Positions 25,603-32,849 of a stretch of DNA of 64,000 nucleotides are shown here, piece after piece (position 1 is the first letter of the stretch; each line of letters starts with the position of its first letter). A model generated the notes under the pieces. That model was not told where the DNA came from. It worked only from the letters and a program-made list of their open reading frames with translations, and did not search any database. Origin of the DNA: Sphingomonas abaci (GTDB taxonomy: Bacteria; Pseudomonadota; Alphaproteobacteria; Sphingomonadales; Sphingomonadaceae); contig NZ_JACHNY010000004.1 of assembly GCF_014199625.1 (NCBI RefSeq), positions 186,001 to 250,000 of the forward strand. The letters are read 5' to 3'. A program made the position numbers and the translations under genes.

Positions 25603-26006
25603 TCGCCGCCGACGCCGTCCTGATCGGCGGCGGCGGCGTGGCGGCGCTATTGGTGGTCGTCCCGCTCGGCCTATGGCTGTGGCGGCGCCGCACGCCGCCG
25701 CGGATCGACGGACCGGAGGAAGCCGTCGCCGCGGTCGAGCAGATGCTGCCCGGCTTCCCGGTCAGCGCCGCCGTGGTCGGCGCGGATGGGCTGGGCGCAC
25801 TGGCGGTGACCGCGGACGGCCGGATCGCCGCCGTCCGCCGTGTCGGCCGCCGGCTGCTGGCGCGGGAAGTGCCGTGGCGCGTCGTCCGCGCGACCCGCGA
25901 CGGGATCCTGGTGGAGACGGGCGACCGCCGGCTGGGCACCGTGCTGCTCGCCCGGGTCGACGCGCTCGATATCCGCCGCCTCACACCCAAGGGGATCGAA
26001 TGGTGA
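25599..26006 (+). CDS. Unknown single-pass membrane protein
   Basis: Not recognised. It has 135 residues: one N-terminal transmembrane helix (AVLIGGGGVAALLVVVPLGLWLW) followed by basic RRRTPPR, then a soluble beta-rich domain (VSAAVVGADGLGALAVTADGRIAAVRR ... ILVETGDRRLGTVLL) on the cytoplasmic side if the positive-inside rule holds. The GTG overlaps the phosphatase-like gene (GTGA) and its 3' end overlaps the next gene by 7 bases, so the three form one translational unit. Confidence 0.75.
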   Translation: MIAADAVLIGGGGVAALLVVVPLGLWLWRRRTPPRIDGPEEAVAAVEQMLPGFPVSAAVVGADGLGALAVTADGRIAAVRRVGRRLLAREVPWRVVRATRDGILVETGDRRLGTVLLARVDALDIRRLTPKGIEW

Positions 26007-26326
26007 CCACGCCCAGCGCGCTCTACAAGCAGTTCATCGACTGGATCGGCGACGGCACCGGCCTGCCCGACACGATCCTGCACATCCATGCCGGCCTCGC
26101 CGTGCTGATGCTCGCCCGCGTCGTCACCCGCCGCTCGCTCGGCAGCCTGGTGCCGCTGTCGGTGGTGGTCGCGGCGGAGGCGTTCAACGAGATCATGGAC
26201 CGGCTCTATTACGGCTCGTGGCGCTGGAGCGACACGTTGGGCGACATCGCCAACACGCTGTTCTGGCCGCTGGTCATCTGCCTGGGAATCCGCCTGCGCC
26301 CGCTGCTCCACCGGCGCGGGCTTTAA
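26000..26326 (+). CDS. Unknown small integral membrane protein
   Basis: Not recognised. The 108 residues contain about three hydrophobic helices (ILHIHAGLAVLMLARVV, LVPLSVVVAAEAFNEIMDRL, TLFWPLVICLGIRL). Acidic and aromatic residues inside and between them (EAFNEIMDRLYYGSWRWSDTLGDIANT) recall short VanZ-like membrane proteins, but this is only a loose resemblance. The start overlaps the preceding gene by 7 bases. It is followed by the terminator of amtB on the opposite strand. Confidence 0.75.
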   Translation: MVTTPSALYKQFIDWIGDGTGLPDTILHIHAGLAVLMLARVVTRRSLGSLVPLSVVVAAEAFNEIMDRLYYGSWRWSDTLGDIANTLFWPLVICLGIRLRPLLHRRGL

Positions 26327-26371
26327 GCAAAGCTGGATCACAGCGTTATTGGATCGAAGTGGAACGCGACG

Positions 26372-26400
26372 AAAAAAACCCGGTGCGTTTCCGCACCGGG
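26372..26400 (-). terminator. Rho-independent terminator of glnK-amtB
   Basis: Read on the minus strand, CCCGGTGCG, loop GAAA, CGCACCGGG, then seven T. A perfect 9-bp GC-rich stem with a GNRA loop and a T run is textbook. It lies 64 bases after the amtB stop. On the plus strand the A run precedes the stem, so it works only for the minus strand. Confidence 0.93.
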
Positions 26401-26431
26401 CTGAGGGTCGTCCGCAGGAGGAACATCGGTG

Positions 26432-26458
26432 GGGTGCGGGGGACCGTCCCCCGCACCC
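26432..26458 (-). terminator. Near-perfect hairpin immediately after amtB
   Basis: GGGTGCGGGGGAC and GTCCCCCGCACCC flank a single base, giving a hairpin of about 12 bp only 6 bases beyond the amtB stop. With no T run it more likely protects the mRNA 3' end or slows polymerase ahead of the real terminator at 26372-26400. Confidence 0.6.
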
Positions 26459-26464
26459 GAACAG

Positions 26465-27826
26465 TCAATTATAGGCGCGCTCGCCATGCTCGCCGAGGTC
26501 GAGGCCTTCATATTCGACCTCCTGGCTGACCCGCAGGCCGGTGACGGCCTTGGCGACGAGGATGGCGATGACGGTGCCGATCGACGCCCAGACGATGGTC
26601 ACGACGACCGCCTCGATCTGGACGAGCAGCTTGGTGCCGATCGCATAGTCCGCCGCGCCCGGCCCGCCGAGCGACGGGGCATAGACGATCGCGGTGCCGA
26701 TCGCGCCGATCATGCCGCCGACGCCGTGGACGCCGAACGCGTCGAGCGCATCGTCATAGCCGAGCTTGGGCTTGAGCACCGAGACGGCGAAGAAGCAGAT
26801 GATCGAGGCGACCGCACCCAGCACGATCGCGCCGAACGGGCCGCTGTTGCCCGCCGCCGGGGTGACCGCGACCAGGCCGGCGATGATGCCCGAGCAGAAG
26901 CCCAGGGCCGAGCCCTTGTGGCCGCGCGCGCGCTCGATCAGCATCCAGAACAGCGCGCCGGACGCGGTGGCGACGAAGGTGTTGATCATCGCCAGGCCGG
27001 CGGTGCCGTTGGCCTCCAGCGCCGAGCCGGCGTTGAACCCGAACCAGCCCACCCAGAGCAGGCCGGTGCCGACGCCGGTCAGCGTCAGCGAGTGCGGCGG
27101 CATCGGCTCGCGCGGGTAGCCCAGCCGCTTGCCGAGCATGATCGCGGCGACCAGCGCCGACACGCCGGCGTTGATGTGCACGACGGTGCCGCCGGCGAAG
27201 TCGAGCGCCCCGGCCTTGAAGAACACGCCCGACGAGGCCCAGACCATGTGCGCGATCGGGAAATAGACGATCGTCAGCCAGACGAGCGCGAACACCATCA
27301 CCGCCGAGAACTTCATCCGCTCGACCACCGAGCCCAACACCAGCGCGACGGTGATCGCGGCGAAGGTCATCTGGAAGCAGACGAAGACATATTCGGGGAT
27401 CTCGACGCCCGGCGTGAAGGTCGCCGCCTGGGTCGTGGAGGTCACGCCCTTCAGGAACGCCTTGTCCAGGCTGCCGACGAATTGCGACAGGAAGGTGTTG
27501 GACACGTCTGGTCCGAACGCCATGCTGTAGCCCCACATCACCCAGACCAGCATCGCCAGACAGGCGACTGCGCCGATCTGGGTCATGGTCGACAGCATGT
27601 TCTTCGACCGGGTCAGGCCGCCATAGAACAAGGCCAGGCCCGGCAGGATCATCATCAGCACCAGCACGGTGGAGGTCATCATCCAGGCGGTGTCGCCCTT
27701 GTTGACGACCGCCGTCGGCGCGGCGGGCGGCGCCTGCAACGTCGCCGACTGCGCCCAGGCGGGCAGCGCGGCACAGAGCGCGGCCACCAGGCCCACCCCG
27801 GCGGCGATCTTGATCGCTTGCTTCAT
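26465..27826 (-). CDS. amtB: Ammonium transporter AmtB
   Basis: Inner-membrane ammonium channel, 453 residues. A cleavable signal peptide (MKQAIKIAAGVGLVAALCAALPAWAQ) precedes about eleven helices. Family blocks seen are DTAWMMTSTVLVLMMILPGLALFYGGLTRSKN, GALDFAGGTVVHINAGVSALVAAI with the first pore histidine, WFGFNAGSA, and DAFGVHGVGGMIGAI with the second pore histidine. ATG at 27826 is chosen since it begins the signal peptide. glnK lies immediately upstream, so transport should be gated by GlnK binding. Expression is likely driven by the sigma-54 promoter ahead of glnK. Confidence 0.96.
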   Translation of the reverse strand: MKQAIKIAAGVGLVAALCAALPAWAQSATLQAPPAAPTAVVNKGDTAWMMTSTVLVLMMILPGLALFYGGLTRSKNMLSTMTQIGAVACLAMLVWVMWGYSMAFGPDVSNTFLSQFVGSLDKAFLKGVTSTTQAATFTPGVEIPEYVFVCFQMTFAAITVALVLGSVVERMKFSAVMVFALVWLTIVYFPIAHMVWASSGVFFKAGALDFAGGTVVHINAGVSALVAAIMLGKRLGYPREPMPPHSLTLTGVGTGLLWVGWFGFNAGSALEANGTAGLAMINTFVATASGALFWMLIERARGHKGSALGFCSGIIAGLVAVTPAAGNSGPFGAIVLGAVASIICFFAVSVLKPKLGYDDALDAFGVHGVGGMIGAIGTAIVYAPSLGGPGAADYAIGTKLLVQIEAVVVTIVWASIGTVIAILVAKAVTGLRVSQEVEYEGLDLGEHGERAYN

Positions 27827-27842
27827 CTTACCCCCCTTTGCC

Positions 27843-28181
27843 TCAGAGCGCCGCATCGTCGGTCTCGCCGGTGCGGATGCGCACCGCCTGTCCGACATCG
27901 AGCACGAAGATCTTGCCATCGCCGATCGCGCCGGTGTTGGCCGCCTGCTGCACCGCCTCGACCACGCGGTCGGCGATGGCGGCGGCGCAGACCACCTCGA
28001 TCTTGATCTTGGGCACCATGTTGGTGCTGTATTCCGCGCCGCGATAGATTTCGGTCTGACCCTTCTGGCGGCCGAACCCCTTGACCTCGGTGACCGTCAT
28101 GCCCGCGACGCCCAGCGTCGTCAGGGCTTCGCGCACCTCGTCGAGCTTGAACGGCTTGATGACCGCAATGACCAGTTTCAT
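27843..28181 (-). CDS. glnK: Nitrogen regulatory protein P-II
   Basis: A trimeric signal protein that senses 2-oxoglutarate and ATP/ADP and controls AmtB, NtrB and glutamine synthetase adenylylation. The 112 residues contain the T-loop GQTEIYRGAEYSTN with the uridylylation site Tyr51, the B-loop TGAIGDGKIFV and the N-terminal strand MKLVIAVIKPFKLDEVREAL. ATG at 28181 follows AAAGGGGGCGGG. The partnership with amtB (16 bases downstream) identifies it as the GlnK type rather than glnB. A sigma-54 promoter lies about 40 bases upstream. Confidence 0.96.
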   Translation of the reverse strand: MKLVIAVIKPFKLDEVREALTTLGVAGMTVTEVKGFGRQKGQTEIYRGAEYSTNMVPKIKIEVVCAAAIADRVVEAVQQAANTGAIGDGKIFVLDVGQAVRIRTGETDDAAL

Positions 28182-28219
28182 CCCGCCCCCTTTGATGGCT
28201 GTTGATGCTGGCGTTGCAT

Positions 28220-28236
28220 CGCAACAGCCGTGCCAA
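28220..28236 (-). promoter_or_regulatory. Sigma-54 (RpoN) promoter of glnK-amtB
   Basis: On the minus strand TTGGCACGGCTGTTGCG fits the consensus YTGGCACG-N4-TTGC with GG at -24 and GC at -12 in correct spacing. The predicted transcription start is near 28209, leaving a leader of about 28 bases before the glnK ATG. A single NtrC-like half-site (GGTGCA on the plus strand, 28295-28300) lies upstream, but no full NtrC palindrome was found. Nitrogen-limited induction through NtrC is the inference. Confidence 0.88.
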
Positions 28237-28328
28237 AATCCGAAATGGCGGGATTTGCGGGAGATAGGCAGCGGCAGCGGAGGCACGCAGCGGCGGTGCA
28301 ACGATTAATTAAGCAGCAATCCCGGCCG

Positions 28329-28347
28329 CTGCCTGTTTTTCAGGCAG
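28329..28347. repeat. Hairpin over the stop codon of the DUF2007 gene
   Basis: CTGCCTG, TTTTT, CAGGCAG form a 7-bp inverted repeat. The stop codon of the minus-strand DUF2007 gene lies at its edge (28340-28342). The following minus-strand bases have no T run, so its use as a terminator is doubtful. Confidence 0.45.
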
Positions 28348-28537
28348 GCAGAATGTCGCGTGCGGCGGACAGCTCGTCCTCATCGACCATCACGCGCACG
28401 GGGATCAGCAGATAGCTGCCGTCGGCGATGCTCGCGCCGCCATCGAAGGCGACCGCCTCGATCCCCTCGGACTCGAGCCGGCCGACCAGGATCATCGCCT
28501 CGTTGCGCGCATATCGTCCGAGTTCGACCAGGGCCAT
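28340..28537 (-). CDS. DUF2007 domain-containing protein
   Basis: A 65-residue protein of the DUF2007 family, putative signal-transducing proteins with a fold like P-II C-terminal or ACT-type ligand binders. Family features are ELGRYARNEAMILVGRLESEGIEAVAFDGG and IPVRVMVDEDELSAARDIL. It lies upstream of glnK on the same strand but is separated from it by the sigma-54 promoter region, so co-regulation is not implied. Confidence 0.82.
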   Translation of the reverse strand: MALVELGRYARNEAMILVGRLESEGIEAVAFDGGASIADGSYLLIPVRVMVDEDELSAARDILPA

Positions 28538-28660
28538 GCGGGTGAAGCGCCGCGCGGGGCGGATCGTTCCGTCTGCGGATCATTGACCCTCGCCGGGTGA
28601 GGGGGGCGACCATATCTTTCCTACAGGGCGATCGCATACCGATCCGATCCCGCCGATCCC

Positions 28661-28801
28661 GTGCAGCCCACCGGCCTTCGCGACTCGGTGAAAGCCGAAA
28701 GCGCGCGGCGTTGGCAGCAAGAGAATCGCGAGGCGGTCGCCGGCTGGAACCAGTGGATCGAGGAAAACGGCCTGCCGCTGGCGCGCTATTGCTTGTTCTG
28801 A
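28661..28801 (+). pseudogene. Remnant of a CcdA-type antitoxin gene
   Basis: The frame encodes 46 residues: LRDSVKAESARRWQQENREA then VAGWNQWIEENGLPLARYCLF. This is the C-terminal half of CcdA antitoxins (K-A-E-x-A-x-x-W-x-x-E-N ... W-N-x-W-I-E-x-x-G-L-P-L-A). The N-terminal ribbon-helix-helix half is missing or scrambled: a SRAAHRPS stretch in another frame just upstream may be its decayed end. The stop overlaps an ATG (TGATG), the spacing typical for ccdB, but that frame stops after 10 codons. So both genes appear dead. GTG at 28661 is a nominal boundary. Confidence 0.7.
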
Positions 28802-28891
28802 TGGCGCAACGACTTGTCGGCCGTGACAGTTAGGCACCCCTGACCAATGGCCATCAAACCTTGCTACTGATCAACACGCTCCCTCACGCGC

Positions 28892-28980
28892 CATCCCGGC
28901 GAAGGCCGGGATCCAGGTGCGAGACGCTGGTGATCATCACCTCCGCTCCGTAACCGGACCCCGGCGTCCGCCGGGGTGGA
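28892..28980. repeat. REP-like inverted pair before tldD
   Basis: Left arm ATCCCGGCGAAGGCCGGGAT then CCAGGTGCGAGACGCTGGTG; right arm TAACCGGACCCCGGCGTCCG then CCGGGGTGG. It lies between the ccdA remnant and the convergent tldD gene. Confidence 0.8.
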
Positions 28981-29072
28981 AGCTCGCGGGGACGAAACGT
29001 CAACTTTCGCAAGCTCCCCTCTCCTCGGGGTGGTGTGAATGAAGGGGAGCGGACGATCATCCCCCCTCGCCC

Positions 29073-30494
29073 TCACACCGCCGTGCCGCCCACCGTCAGC
29101 CCCTCGACCAGCAGGGTCGGCTGGCCGACGCCGGCCGGCACGCCCTGCCCGCCCTTGCCGCAGACGCCGATCCCCTCGTCCAGCGCGAAGTCGTTGCCGA
29201 TGCCGGTCACCTTGGTCAGCACGGTCGGCCCGTCACCGATCAGCGTCGCGCCCTTGATCGGCGCGCCGATCCGGCCATTCTCGATCCGGTACGCCTCGGT
29301 GCAGGAGAAGACGAACTTGCCCGACACGATGTCGACCTGCCCGCCGCCGAACGACTTGGCGAAGATGCCGGTCTTCACCCGCGACAGCAGCTCGGCCGGA
29401 TCGTCCTGCCCGCCCTTCATGAAGGTGTTGGTCATGCGCGGCATCGGCGCATGGGCGAAGCTCTCGCGCCGGCCGTTGCCGGTCGCCGCCATGCCCATCA
29501 ACCGGGCGTTGAGCCGGTCCTGCATATAGCCCTTGAGGATGCCGTCCTCGATCAGCACCGTCTCGCGCGTCGGCGTGCCCTCGTCGTCGATCGACAGCGA
29601 GCCGCGCCGGTCGGCGAGCGACCCGTCATCGACCACCGTCACGCCGGGCGCGGCGACCCGCTCGCCCAGCCGGCCGGAAAAGGCCGAGGTGCCCTTGCGG
29701 TTGAAGTCGCCCTCCAACCCGTGGCCGATCGCCTCGTGCAGCAGGATGCCCGGCCAGCCCGGCCCGAGCAGCACGGTCATCTCGCCGGCCGGCGCGGCGA
29801 CCGCGTCGAGATTGACCAGCGCCTGGGCCAGCGCCTCGTCGATCCCGCGGTTCCAGGTCGCCGCGTCGAACAGCCGGTCGTAGAGATAGCGGCCGCCGAT
29901 GCCGAAGCTGCCCGTCTCGCGCCGGCCGTTCTGCTCGACCACGATCTGGATGTTGAGCCGCACCAGCGGCCGCACGTCGGTGGCGACGAAGCCGTCAGCG
30001 CGAACGATCTCGACCACGCCCCAGGAGCCGGACAGCGACACCGACACCTGCGCCACGCGCGGATCGCGGGCACGCGCCGCCGCGTCGATCGTCTGGCAGA
30101 GGTTCACCTTGTCGGCGAAGGGCACCAGGTCGAGCGGATCGGCATCGGTATAGAGGTGCCGGTTGGTGCCGGCCGGCGCCGGTGCCCGCGCGGCGGCGGA
30201 CGGGTCGATCAGCGCCATCGTCTGCCCGGCGCGGCGGATCGCCGCCTCGCTCAGCTCATTGGCATGGGCGAAGGCGGTCGTCTCGCCCGACACCGCGCGC
30301 AGGCCGAAGCCGGCATTGGTGTCGTAGGAGGCGGTCTTCAGCCGGCCGTCGTCGAAGCCGAACGCCTCCGACTTGCGATATTGCAGATAGAGTTCGCCGT
30401 CATCGGCGCCGCCGAGCGCGTCGCTGGTGAGGCGCTGCGCCGTCTCGGGCGACAATTCGCGGTAGAGGAAGCCGCGCGGGTCCTGATAGGTCAT
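29073..30494 (-). CDS. tldD: Metalloprotease TldD
   Basis: Zinc-dependent protease subunit that acts with PmbA/TldE on small peptides, including modified peptides and antitoxins such as CcdA. The 473 residues carry the metal-binding motif HEAIGHGLEGD and further family stretches: WPGILLHEA, GTSAFSGRLGERVAAPGVTVVDDG, DDEGTPTRETVLIEDG and the C-terminal GQVDIVSGKFVFSCTEAY with GVCGKGGQGVPAGVGQPTL. ATG at 30494 (MTYQDPR) fits the usual start. pmbA is not in the window. The CcdA link is curious next to a ccdA remnant but is probably chance. Confidence 0.95.
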   Translation of the reverse strand: MTYQDPRGFLYRELSPETAQRLTSDALGGADDGELYLQYRKSEAFGFDDGRLKTASYDTNAGFGLRAVSGETTAFAHANELSEAAIRRAGQTMALIDPSAAARAPAPAGTNRHLYTDADPLDLVPFADKVNLCQTIDAAARARDPRVAQVSVSLSGSWGVVEIVRADGFVATDVRPLVRLNIQIVVEQNGRRETGSFGIGGRYLYDRLFDAATWNRGIDEALAQALVNLDAVAAPAGEMTVLLGPGWPGILLHEAIGHGLEGDFNRKGTSAFSGRLGERVAAPGVTVVDDGSLADRRGSLSIDDEGTPTRETVLIEDGILKGYMQDRLNARLMGMAATGNGRRESFAHAPMPRMTNTFMKGGQDDPAELLSRVKTGIFAKSFGGGQVDIVSGKFVFSCTEAYRIENGRIGAPIKGATLIGDGPTVLTKVTGIGNDFALDEGIGVCGKGGQGVPAGVGQPTLLVEGLTVGGTAV

Positions 30495-30540
30495 GGGCCA
30501 CAATATAGGGGCGGCGCGGCCGACGTCCATGGACCGCCGG

Positions 30541-30580
30541 CTTGACCCAGGCTTGACCCAGGCTTGACCCAGGCTTGACC
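30541..30580. repeat. 11-bp tandem repeat, about 3.6 copies
   Basis: CTTGACCCAGG is repeated three times (30541-30573) and followed by a partial CTTGACC. It lies between the divergent tldD and ung starts, 31 bases before the ung ATG. Each unit contains TTGAC, which resembles a -35 box, so the repeat could affect promoter use; copy number is likely unstable. Confidence 0.8.
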
Positions 30581-30610
30581 TTGCCCGCGGGCCTATCCAT
30601 CCCCCCGGCG

Positions 30611-31300
30611 ATGAGCGACATCCGCCTGCATCCCGACTGGCTCGCCGCGCTGCGGCCCGAGTTCGACAGCGACTATATGGCGACGCTGACGGCGTTCCTG
30701 GCCGAGGAGCGCCGCGCCGGGCCGGTCTTCCCCGCGCCCGCCGACTGGTTCCGCGCGCTCGACCTGACGCCGCCCGACCGGGTCCGGGTCGTGATCCTGG
30801 GCCAGGACCCCTATCATGGCGACGGGCAGGCGCACGGCCTGTCCTTCTCGGTGCCCCCCGGGGTGAAGCCGCCGCCCAGCCTGGCCAACATCTTCCGCGA
30901 GATGGAGAGCGACCTGGGCATCCCGCGCGCGCCGCACGGCACGCTCGACCATTGGGCGCAGCAGGGCGTGCTGCTGCTCAATTCGGTGCTGACGGTGCGG
31001 CGCGGCGCCGCTGCCTCGCACCAGAAGCGCGGCTGGGAACAGTTCACCGACGCGATCATCCGCCATGTCGCGGCCGAGCCGCGCCCAATCGTCTTCATCC
31101 TGTGGGGCGCCTATGCGCAGCGCAAGGCCGGCTTCGTCGAAGCGGCGGGCGGCGGGCGGCACTGCATCATCCGGTCGGCGCATCCGTCGCCGCTGGCGGC
31201 GCGTAACGGCTTCTTCGGCTCGCGTCCCTTCTCGCGCGCCAACGCCTTCCTGGTCGCGCACGGCCAGCCGCCGATCGACTGGGCGCTGCCGCCGGTATAG
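30611..31300 (+). CDS. ung: Uracil-DNA glycosylase
   Basis: Removes uracil from DNA, starting base-excision repair. The 229 residues contain the catalytic GQDPYHGDGQAHGLSFSV (Asp66), LLLNSVLTV and the DNA-intercalation loop with catalytic His191 in HPSPLAARNGFFG. These are complete family-1 signatures. ATG at 30611 (MSDIRLHPDW) is preferred to a GTG-type extension at 30575, which runs into the tandem repeat. Confidence 0.97.
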   Translation: MSDIRLHPDWLAALRPEFDSDYMATLTAFLAEERRAGPVFPAPADWFRALDLTPPDRVRVVILGQDPYHGDGQAHGLSFSVPPGVKPPPSLANIFREMESDLGIPRAPHGTLDHWAQQGVLLLNSVLTVRRGAAASHQKRGWEQFTDAIIRHVAAEPRPIVFILWGAYAQRKAGFVEAAGGGRHCIIRSAHPSPLAARNGFFGSRPFSRANAFLVAHGQPPIDWALPPV

Positions 31301-31327
31301 GCGCGACCTCCGCAACAGAGACGATAC

Positions 31328-31422
31328 CACCCCGGCGAAGGCTGGAATCCAGTTGGGAAACGCTGCTGGCTGACCGCCACCGTTCCGTAACTGGGCCCCG
31401 GCCTTCGCCGGGGGGGGGGGGG
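31328..31422. repeat. REP-like inverted pair ending in a 13-G run
   Basis: Left arm CACCCCGGCGAAGGCTGGAA then TCCAGTTGGGAAACGCTG; right arm CTGGGCCCCGGCCTTCGCC running into 13 G (31410-31422). The arm normally ends in four or five G, so the tract looks expanded. It lies between the convergent ung and CHCC zinc-finger genes. Confidence 0.82.
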
Positions 31423-31474
31423 CTTTGAGGGTGTGGGTGGCCGGCTTCTCGAAGCCCGGGCACCCCTCTGGCAA

Positions 31475-31708
31475 TCAGGCGCTGGCGCCGTCCGGATGGT
31501 CGGGCAGCGTCGACTGGTCCTTGCCGTCGGCCGCGCCGCCGATCAGCACGAAGCGGCGATCGCAATAGCCACAATCGACATAGCCTTCCTCGTCGATCTG
31601 CAGCCAGACGCGCGGATGGCCGAGCGCGGCGCCTCCGGGAATGTCGCTGGCGCCGTCACAGGCGACGCGGGGCTGGCTGACACGGGTGATTTCGAGCGGC
31701 GGATGCAT
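31475..31708 (-). CDS. CHCC-type zinc-finger domain protein (NDUFS6-like)
   Basis: A 77-residue protein of the zf-CHCC family, related to the complex I accessory subunit NDUFS6. Metal ligands are the early Cys17 (RVACDG), a histidine in ALGHPRVWLQI and the CxxC of VDCGYCDRRF. These proteins are common near respiratory genes in alphaproteobacteria and may help assemble or stabilise complex I; the role here is inferred. ATG at 31708 (MHPPLEITRV) is chosen; the frame is open further but overlaps the ABC transporter region. Confidence 0.85.
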   Translation of the reverse strand: MHPPLEITRVSQPRVACDGASDIPGGAALGHPRVWLQIDEEGYVDCGYCDRRFVLIGGAADGKDQSTLPDHPDGASA

Positions 31709-31766
31709 GGTGCTGCGATAGCAAGGAGCATTGTGGTCAGGCAAGCACCGGCCTATCGCGAACCGC

Positions 31767-32687
31767 ATGACTGATGCGGCGATTTCGATCCAGGGCCTGG
31801 GCAAGACCTATGCGGGCGGCAAGCGGGCGCTGGACGGGGTGACGTTCGACGTGCCCCGCGGCCAGATCTTCGGGCTGCTCGGCCCCAATGGCGCGGGGAA
31901 GTCGACGCTGATCAACATCCTGGCGGGGCTGGTGAACCGGACGGAAGGCACCGCCTCCATCTGGGGGTTCGACATCGCCGAGCATCCGCGCAACGCCAAG
32001 GCGTCGATCGGCATCGTCAACCAGGAGATCCTGTTCGATCCCTTCTTCACGCCGATCGAAACGCTGGAGATCCAGGCCGGACTGTACGGTGTACCCAAGG
32101 CCGAGCGGCGGTCGATGGAGCTGCTCCAGGCGGTGCATCTGGCCGACAAGGCCAATGCCTATGCGCGCACCCTGTCGGGCGGCATGAAGCGGCGGCTGAT
32201 GGTCGCCAAGGCGATGGTCCATTCGCCGCCGGTGCTGGTGCTGGACGAGCCGACCGCGGGCGTCGACATCCAGCTCCGCCAGCAGCTGTGGGACTATGTC
32301 CGCGAGCTCAACGCCGGCGGGGTGACGGTGGTGCTGACCACCCATTATCTCGAAGAGGCCGAGGAGCTGTGCGACCGGATCGCGATCATCAACCATGGTC
32401 GCCTGATCACCAACGAGCCGACCCGCGCGCTGGTCGGCCGCGCGCAGGAGAAGGTGGTCGCCGTCACCGTCGACCGCGACGTCGCCGCGCCGCCGGCGAA
32501 CGCCTGTTTCCAGAAGATCGTGCTGAAGGGCGAGCGGACGCTGGAGATCACCTATGCCAAGGACAAGGTGAATGCCGGCGAGGTGCTGGCTGCGATCCAG
32601 GCGGCCGGGCTGGGCATCGTCGATGTCTCCACCAAGGAAGCGGACCTGGAGGACGTGTTCCTCAGTCTGACGCGCGGCGAGGGGTAA
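31767..32687 (+). CDS. ABC transporter ATP-binding protein, DrrA/CcmA-like, without adjacent permease
   Basis: A 306-residue ATPase subunit of an ABC-2 type exporter. Walker A is GPNGAGKSTL, the signature LSGGMKRRLMV, Walker B LVLDEPTAGVD, the H-loop VVLTTHYLEEAEEL, and the C-terminal extension is the small domain found in COG1131 subunits. The usual permease gene does not follow; a REP pair and a convergent unrelated gene come next. It must therefore pair with a permease encoded elsewhere or be orphaned by rearrangement. ATG at 31767 (MTDAAISIQG) is chosen over an upstream frame extension. Confidence 0.93.
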   Translation: MTDAAISIQGLGKTYAGGKRALDGVTFDVPRGQIFGLLGPNGAGKSTLINILAGLVNRTEGTASIWGFDIAEHPRNAKASIGIVNQEILFDPFFTPIETLEIQAGLYGVPKAERRSMELLQAVHLADKANAYARTLSGGMKRRLMVAKAMVHSPPVLVLDEPTAGVDIQLRQQLWDYVRELNAGGVTVVLTTHYLEEAEELCDRIAIINHGRLITNEPTRALVGRAQEKVVAVTVDRDVAAPPANACFQKIVLKGERTLEITYAKDKVNAGEVLAAIQAAGLGIVDVSTKEADLEDVFLSLTRGEG

Positions 32688-32724
32688 GGCTGGCGTCCTT
32701 CAACGCGCCATTTTCCGACGTACC

Positions 32725-32828
32725 TGTTCCCCGGCGGAGGCCGGGGCCCGGTTGCGGGACGCTGGTGACGACGCGAGCGCTCCGTTACACCCACCTTTTC
32801 AACTGGGCCCCGGCCTTCGCCGGGGAAC
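32725..32828. repeat. REP-like inverted pair after the ABC ATPase gene
   Basis: Left arm GTTCCCCGGCGGAGGCCGGG then GCCCGGTTGCGGGACGC; right arm CAACTGGGCCCCGGCC then TTCGCCGGGGAAC. The middle part GACGCTGGTGACGACG resembles that of the 28892 copy. It separates two convergent genes. Confidence 0.83.
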
Positions 32829-32849
32829 AGGAAACAATCGGGAACGCCC

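Noticed and set aside
30541..30580. CRISPR array
   Set aside because: Units are 11 bp with no spacers and no cas genes; it is a simple tandem repeat.
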